Part shown: piece by piece, positions 35,133 to 38,470 of the stretch
Numbering within the stretch: the first letter of the stretch is position 1
How the letters are laid out: each line of letters begins with the position of its first letter
Assembly (NCBI GenBank): GCA_030535245.1
Contig: JAUNBJ010000022.1
Span: 1 to 38,470, forward strand
Origin: Planctomycetia bacterium
GTDB lineage: Bacteria > Planctomycetota > Planctomycetia > Pirellulales > Thermoguttaceae
Direction: 5' to 3'
DNA: 38,470 nucleotides
The notes under the pieces: generated by a model
Databases searched by the model: none
Seen by the model: the letters and a program-made list of their open reading frames with translations, nothing else
Told to the model about the DNA's origin: nothing
Position numbers and translations under genes: made by a program

Positions 35133-36470
35133 ATGAAACGTTTTTTGTGGGTCCTGTTGGTGTTGGGATTTGCCGGGGTGATGGGGTATGCGCAGCAAAC
35201 GGCAGATAAAAAGAAGTGGGCCGAGGAATACCAGAAGCGTATCGACGCCACGATCGCAAGTCGCAAAGCCCAGAAGCAGAACGACCCGAACGACCTGTAT
35301 TATTCCCGTCCGGACTTTGTGGTCTACCGTCCTGCCGTAAAGCCGGAGGTGATCGGCGACTGTTACAACGACCATTTCCAGGTTTTTGACGGGCCGAACG
35401 GTGCGATGTTCGCGCTGACCTGCCAGGCGACGTGCGAGGGTGCCCTGGATCAGCACGTTTCACTGTTCAAAAGCACGGACAAGGGAAAAACATGGACGGG
35501 GCCGAAAGTGTTGGCCGGGCCGAAAACCATGCATGAGGATGTTCCCATTGCGAGCTGGGGATTCCCGATGGTTTCGCGTTCGGGGCGTATTTACGTGATT
35601 TTCAATCAGTACGTGGAAGGAAAGGTCTCCACGCATCGGCAGCATACGGGGCTGATGACGGGGATTTACAGCGACGATGGCGGCGAGACCTTCTCCAAAC
35701 CGCAGCAAATTCCGATTCCCCGCACGTCGAACGATTCCTCGGACAGTTCCATTCCGCCGGAGTGGGTGGTCTGGCAAAAACCGCTTCGGTTGGCGGAGGG
35801 GGGAAAATATCTGGTAGGCGTCACGCGATACGCCGCTCCAGAGCATCACCACAAATACCGCACGGTGACGGAGTTCATCCGTTTCAACAACATCGACGAC
35901 AATCCGGAGCCGAAGGACATTTCCCTGTCGTGGATGATGACGAACGAGAAGGTGCTGCACACGGGAGTTCACTGCGAGGAACCGGCGATAGTGAAACTTC
36001 CGGACGGACGGTTGTTCGCGTTGATGCGTACGTCGCTCGGTTCTCCGTACTGGAGTGTCAGCAGCGACGGCGGCGAGAACTGGACGGCCCCGGAAAAATT
36101 GCTGAATAAAGATGGCGGTCAACCGTTCCTCCATCCGGTTTCCCCCTGTCCGATGTACGACTGGAAGGGGAACGAGGCGGGGAGCGGTTACTATTTCGCC
36201 CTGATTCATAACCAATACGATTTCAACAATCGAAACCCGTGGCAGCAGCGTGGGCCGCTGTACCTGATTGCGGGCAAATACCAGCCGGGAGCGCACCAGC
36301 CGGTATGGTTCACGGCGGAACCGAAGTTGTTTATCGACCGCCCCAATGGAAATTCGTTCTACACCAGCACGACGCAGGTGGATGGCAAAACGGTCCTTTG
36401 GTATCCCGACCAGAAATTTTATCTTTTGGGTCGTGTGATTGGCGACGAGTGGTTCAAGGATGTAAAATGA
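35133..36470 (+). CDS. secreted sialidase-like protein with Asp-box (BNR) repeats
   Basis: I choose the ATG at 35133, 6 nt after AAAGGG; the ATG at 35127 is too close to it and the far-upstream reading frame precedes the promoter. The 445-aa product has a signal peptide (about 1-20). It shows three Asp-box motifs: S114-TDKGKTW121, S180-DDGGETF187 and SSDGGENW near 310-317. These are structural marks of six-bladed propellers of the sialidase/neuraminidase superfamily. EEPAIVKLPDGRLFALMRT is also typical of this superfamily in planctomycetes and gut bacteria. Sialic-acid release would fit a host-associated life, but Asp boxes also occur in other exo-glycosidases and non-enzymes. A full Arg triad was not confirmed. 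Its stop overlaps the start of the next small gene (ATGA). Confidence 0.8.
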   Translation: MKRFLWVLLVLGFAGVMGYAQQTADKKKWAEEYQKRIDATIASRKAQKQNDPNDLYYSRPDFVVYRPAVKPEVIGDCYNDHFQVFDGPNGAMFALTCQATCEGALDQHVSLFKSTDKGKTWTGPKVLAGPKTMHEDVPIASWGFPMVSRSGRIYVIFNQYVEGKVSTHRQHTGLMTGIYSDDGGETFSKPQQIPIPRTSNDSSDSSIPPEWVVWQKPLRLAEGGKYLVGVTRYAAPEHHHKYRTVTEFIRFNNIDDNPEPKDISLSWMMTNEKVLHTGVHCEEPAIVKLPDGRLFALMRTSLGSPYWSVSSDGGENWTAPEKLLNKDGGQPFLHPVSPCPMYDWKGNEAGSGYYFALIHNQYDFNNRNPWQQRGPLYLIAGKYQPGAHQPVWFTAEPKLFIDRPNGNSFYTSTTQVDGKTVLWYPDQKFYLLGRVIGDEWFKDVK

Positions 36471-36919
36471 AGCGTTACGACGAAAACGATTTTGGTTTGG
36501 ACTACCCGGACGACTGGACGGTACATTCCGATTCGGACAGTGGCTGCGACGGTGTGACGGTGGAAGCTCCGGAGGGGGGCTTCCTGACGATTTCACGCTT
36601 TTCAGCCCTGTACGAACCGGAAGAATTGGTACGTGCGGCGGTCGATGAGGTGACGCGTGAGTATGGCGACTGCGACGTGGAACCGGCGCAGGACGTTTAC
36701 CAAAGTGGAGTGCTGCGGGGGCAAGATGTCGATTTCCTGTATCTCGACCTTCCCTGCACGGTATCGATTCGGGCGGCCCGGCATGGGGGTTCGACGTACG
36801 TTTTTTATTGCCAAACGGCAGCGATTTCGGAAGACCGGGCAACCCAATTTCGTGCGGTAACGGCAAGTTTTTTGGATTTTTTAGGGGTCGATGTAACAGA
36901 AAAGCCGGAAATTTCCTGA
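36467..36919 (+). CDS. small hypothetical protein coupled to the sialidase-like gene
   Basis: The 150-aa product begins at the ATG of an ATGA overlap with the preceding stop, so translation is probably coupled. It has no signal peptide or TM segment and is acidic. The opening DENDFGLDYPDDWTV, a middle LTISRF strand and a C-terminal amphipathic helix (DRATQFRAVTASFLDFL) give an alpha/beta pattern that recalls the PsbP/DcrB-like fold. That resemblance is only by eye. It may be a cytoplasmic partner of the same expression unit. Function unknown. Confidence 0.7.
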   Translation: MKRYDENDFGLDYPDDWTVHSDSDSGCDGVTVEAPEGGFLTISRFSALYEPEELVRAAVDEVTREYGDCDVEPAQDVYQSGVLRGQDVDFLYLDLPCTVSIRAARHGGSTYVFYCQTAAISEDRATQFRAVTASFLDFLGVDVTEKPEIS

Positions 36920-36947
36920 AAATATTTGAAAACAAGCGGTTTTCCAC

Positions 36948-36976
36948 TTGCGTAAAAAGAAAAAAAGGGGTATTCT
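36948..36976 (+). promoter_or_regulatory. sigma-70-type promoter of the TPR gene
   Basis: TTGCGT at 36948-36953 and TATTCT at 36971-36976 are separated by 17 bp of mostly A. Start near 36983 leaves a leader of about 78 nt. Confidence 0.5.
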
Positions 36977-37016
36977 AAAGAATCGTCAAATTCGGAATTA
37001 TTGTGAGTTTTCATAC

Positions 37017-37052
37017 AATCGACAAAGAGAAGTCAATCGACAAAGAAAAGTG
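37017..37052 (+). repeat. 18-nt tandem repeat in the TPR gene leader
   Basis: AATCGACAAAGAGAAGTC is followed directly by AATCGACAAAGAAAAGTG (16 of 18 identical), just before the GTGAGG ribosome binding site of the TPR gene. Confidence 0.85.
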
Positions 37053-37060
37053 AGGTTTCC

Positions 37061-38413
37061 ATGGTACATCGTTTCAATCCGTTTTTTGCGGTACTGGCGT
37101 TGCTCGTCGTTTTGGGATGTTGGGTGCAGGCTGCCCCGACCAGTACGAGTGATTTGAGCGCCGCCCCGGCAGAGCCGGAACAGGTTTCGGAAGAGGTCAA
37201 GCAGGCATTGGAAGATTTCAAGGCGCTGAAATTTGAGGATGCGATTGCGAAACTGGACGCGGCTCGAAAGAACAATCCGGAAATGGCCCCTTCGCAGTTG
37301 ATTTTGGCGCAGTGGTTTGGGCTGGCCAATCAGCCGACGGCAGTGCGTCAGGCGATTGAGCAGACCGTCACGAAGTATCCGGACGATCCGGAAGCCTACG
37401 TGGTGCTGGCCGAGCTGAACCTCCAGAATGGTGGGATTACAGAAGCAGAACTGCTTTATACCAAAGGGAATGCCGTGAATGAAAAATTCACGGGGAACAG
37501 CGTCCGCAAGACGAACATCAAGAAGCGGATTCTTTTGGGGCTGGCGCAGGTTTACGTGGCGCGTGGTAAGAACGAAGTTGCGGAAACGTACCTGAATTCG
37601 GTTTTGAAGGAAGACGGCAAGAACATTCAGGCGCTGAATCTTCTGGGAGCGATTCACTTCCAGGCGGACAAAGTGGATGCCGCGTTGGCCGATTATGAAA
37701 AAGTGAAGGCGATTGCCCCGAACACCCTGTTGCCGGAAGCGCGTATTGCGATGATGTATCAGCAGAAGGGGGATGCCGAGAGCAAGAAAGCTGCCGCCAC
37801 GTACATGGCCAAGGCAATTGACAAGGCACCGCGGGATGTGGACGTGCGTCTGGTAGCCACGCAGTGGTCGCTGCAGATTGGCAAAATCAGTCAGGCTGCC
37901 GGTCAGGCGGAAGCGGCCTTGAAGCTGAAGGAAGATTCGATGGAAGCCCAGCTGCTTCGCGGTGTGGTTGCCATGTTCGAGAAGAAGTACGACATTGCCG
38001 AGGCGAATTTCCAGAAAGTGCTGAGTGCTTCTCCTGCGAATTTTGCCGCCAGCAACAACCTGGCTCTGGCGTTGTGCGAACAGGAAGACCCGACGAAATT
38101 GACCAAGGCGGAAGAATATGCCGTCGTCAATCTGCGTCAGTTCCAGAAGGAACCGGAAGCCTTCGCCACCGCCGCCTGGATTTCTTATAAGAAGGGGGAT
38201 TACAACCGCGCGATTCAGTTGCTCCAGCAGTCGGCGCAGCTTTCCAACGGTCAGATGAGTCCGAACACGGCGTATTACCTGGCGGCTTCGCTGGCCAAGC
38301 TCGGCTCCGACGAACAGAAAAAGCAGGCGAAAGAAGTCCTGAAGAAGGTGCTGGAAGGCATGGCTCCGTTCAGTATGCGTCCGGAAGCGGAAGCGCTGAA
38401 CAAGACGCTCTAG
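37061..38413 (+). CDS. secreted tetratricopeptide-repeat protein
   Basis: The 450-aa product has a signal peptide (about 1-24, ending CWVQA) and then consists almost entirely of TPR-type helical pairs. Examples are DFKALKFEDAIAKLDAARK, VVLAELNLQNGGITEAELLY, GLAQVYVARGKNEVAETYL, LLGAIHFQADKVDAALADYEK, LLRGVVAMFEKKYDIAEANFQK and ISYKKGDYNRAIQLLQQS. The pattern matches PEP-CTERM/EPS-associated and outer-membrane-assembly TPR proteins, whose role is protein-protein scaffolding in the periplasm. GTGAGG lies 5 nt before the ATG. It is a single-gene unit as far as seen; the last 57 nt of the window hold no ORF. A specific partner cannot be named. Confidence 0.82.
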   Translation: MVHRFNPFFAVLALLVVLGCWVQAAPTSTSDLSAAPAEPEQVSEEVKQALEDFKALKFEDAIAKLDAARKNNPEMAPSQLILAQWFGLANQPTAVRQAIEQTVTKYPDDPEAYVVLAELNLQNGGITEAELLYTKGNAVNEKFTGNSVRKTNIKKRILLGLAQVYVARGKNEVAETYLNSVLKEDGKNIQALNLLGAIHFQADKVDAALADYEKVKAIAPNTLLPEARIAMMYQQKGDAESKKAAATYMAKAIDKAPRDVDVRLVATQWSLQIGKISQAAGQAEAALKLKEDSMEAQLLRGVVAMFEKKYDIAEANFQKVLSASPANFAASNNLALALCEQEDPTKLTKAEEYAVVNLRQFQKEPEAFATAAWISYKKGDYNRAIQLLQQSAQLSNGQMSPNTAYYLAASLAKLGSDEQKKQAKEVLKKVLEGMAPFSMRPEAEALNKTL

Positions 38414-38470
38414 TCTTGTGTCCAAAAAATAAATAATATTCGTCTAAAAGTTTTCGGAGGGGTGGGCGTC

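Overview
The window looks like a piece of a Planctomycetota chromosome, most probably a Pirellulales/Thermoguttaceae-like lineage. This is inferred from gene content, with no 16S rRNA present. Indicators are an orphan rsmH without its usual division-cluster partners, a hydrazine-synthase-alpha-like multidomain cytochrome with a SUMF1 tail, a PEP-CTERM protein with autotransporter-type beta repeats, a DUF1080 secreted protein, an FHA-GAF sensor kinase and many secreted hydrolases. LpxL-type acyltransferase and RND efflux genes point to an outer membrane with lipid A.

Layout: 0.2-1.4 kb, secreted M14 peptidase; 1.6-7.2 kb (minus), RND adaptor, RND pump and lipid A acyltransferase in a tightly overlapping operon; 7.7-8.4 kb, a short adaptor-like protein; 8.6-13.2 kb (plus), rsmH, a membrane LysM protein and a J-like membrane protein; 13.3-15.2 kb (minus), rimO and a GNAT acetyltransferase, preceded by a candidate small RNA or attenuated leader; 15.6-17.5 kb (plus), FHA-GAF histidine kinase; 17.5-22.3 kb (minus), the HzsA-like giant protein and an aldo/keto reductase; 22.5-23.6 kb (plus), metallophosphoesterase; 23.6-26.3 kb (minus), rmlA, an rmlC-like gene and a glycosyltransferase (surface polysaccharide); 26.7-28.3 kb (plus), PEP-CTERM protein; 28.3-28.8 kb, an island of hairpin repeats; 29.0-31.0 kb (plus), groES-groEL behind a consensus-perfect sigma-54 promoter; 31.0-32.2 kb, a puzzling 1.1 kb gap; 32.2-33.5 kb, phosphohexomutase; 33.6-35.0 kb (minus), a TM/helical-repeat protein and a DUF1080 protein; 35.1-38.4 kb (plus), a sialidase-like secreted protein with a coupled small gene, then a secreted TPR protein.

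Most promoters I could place are housekeeping-type (TTGACA or TTGCNT, 16-18 bp spacer, TAnnnT). The exception is groESL, which has a sigma-54 -24/-12 element and a degenerate CIRCE-like dyad just downstream. The signals I consider most worth following up are (i) the sigma-54 control of groESL with a Cys-rich GroES, (ii) the small minus-strand transcription unit with promoter, alternative hairpins and intrinsic terminator ahead of rimO, (iii) families of dispersed hairpin repeats in the intergenic spaces, and (iv) the fused GATase-like/HzsA-like/diheme/SUMF1 protein. I saw no tRNA, rRNA, CRISPR array, transposase or phage gene.
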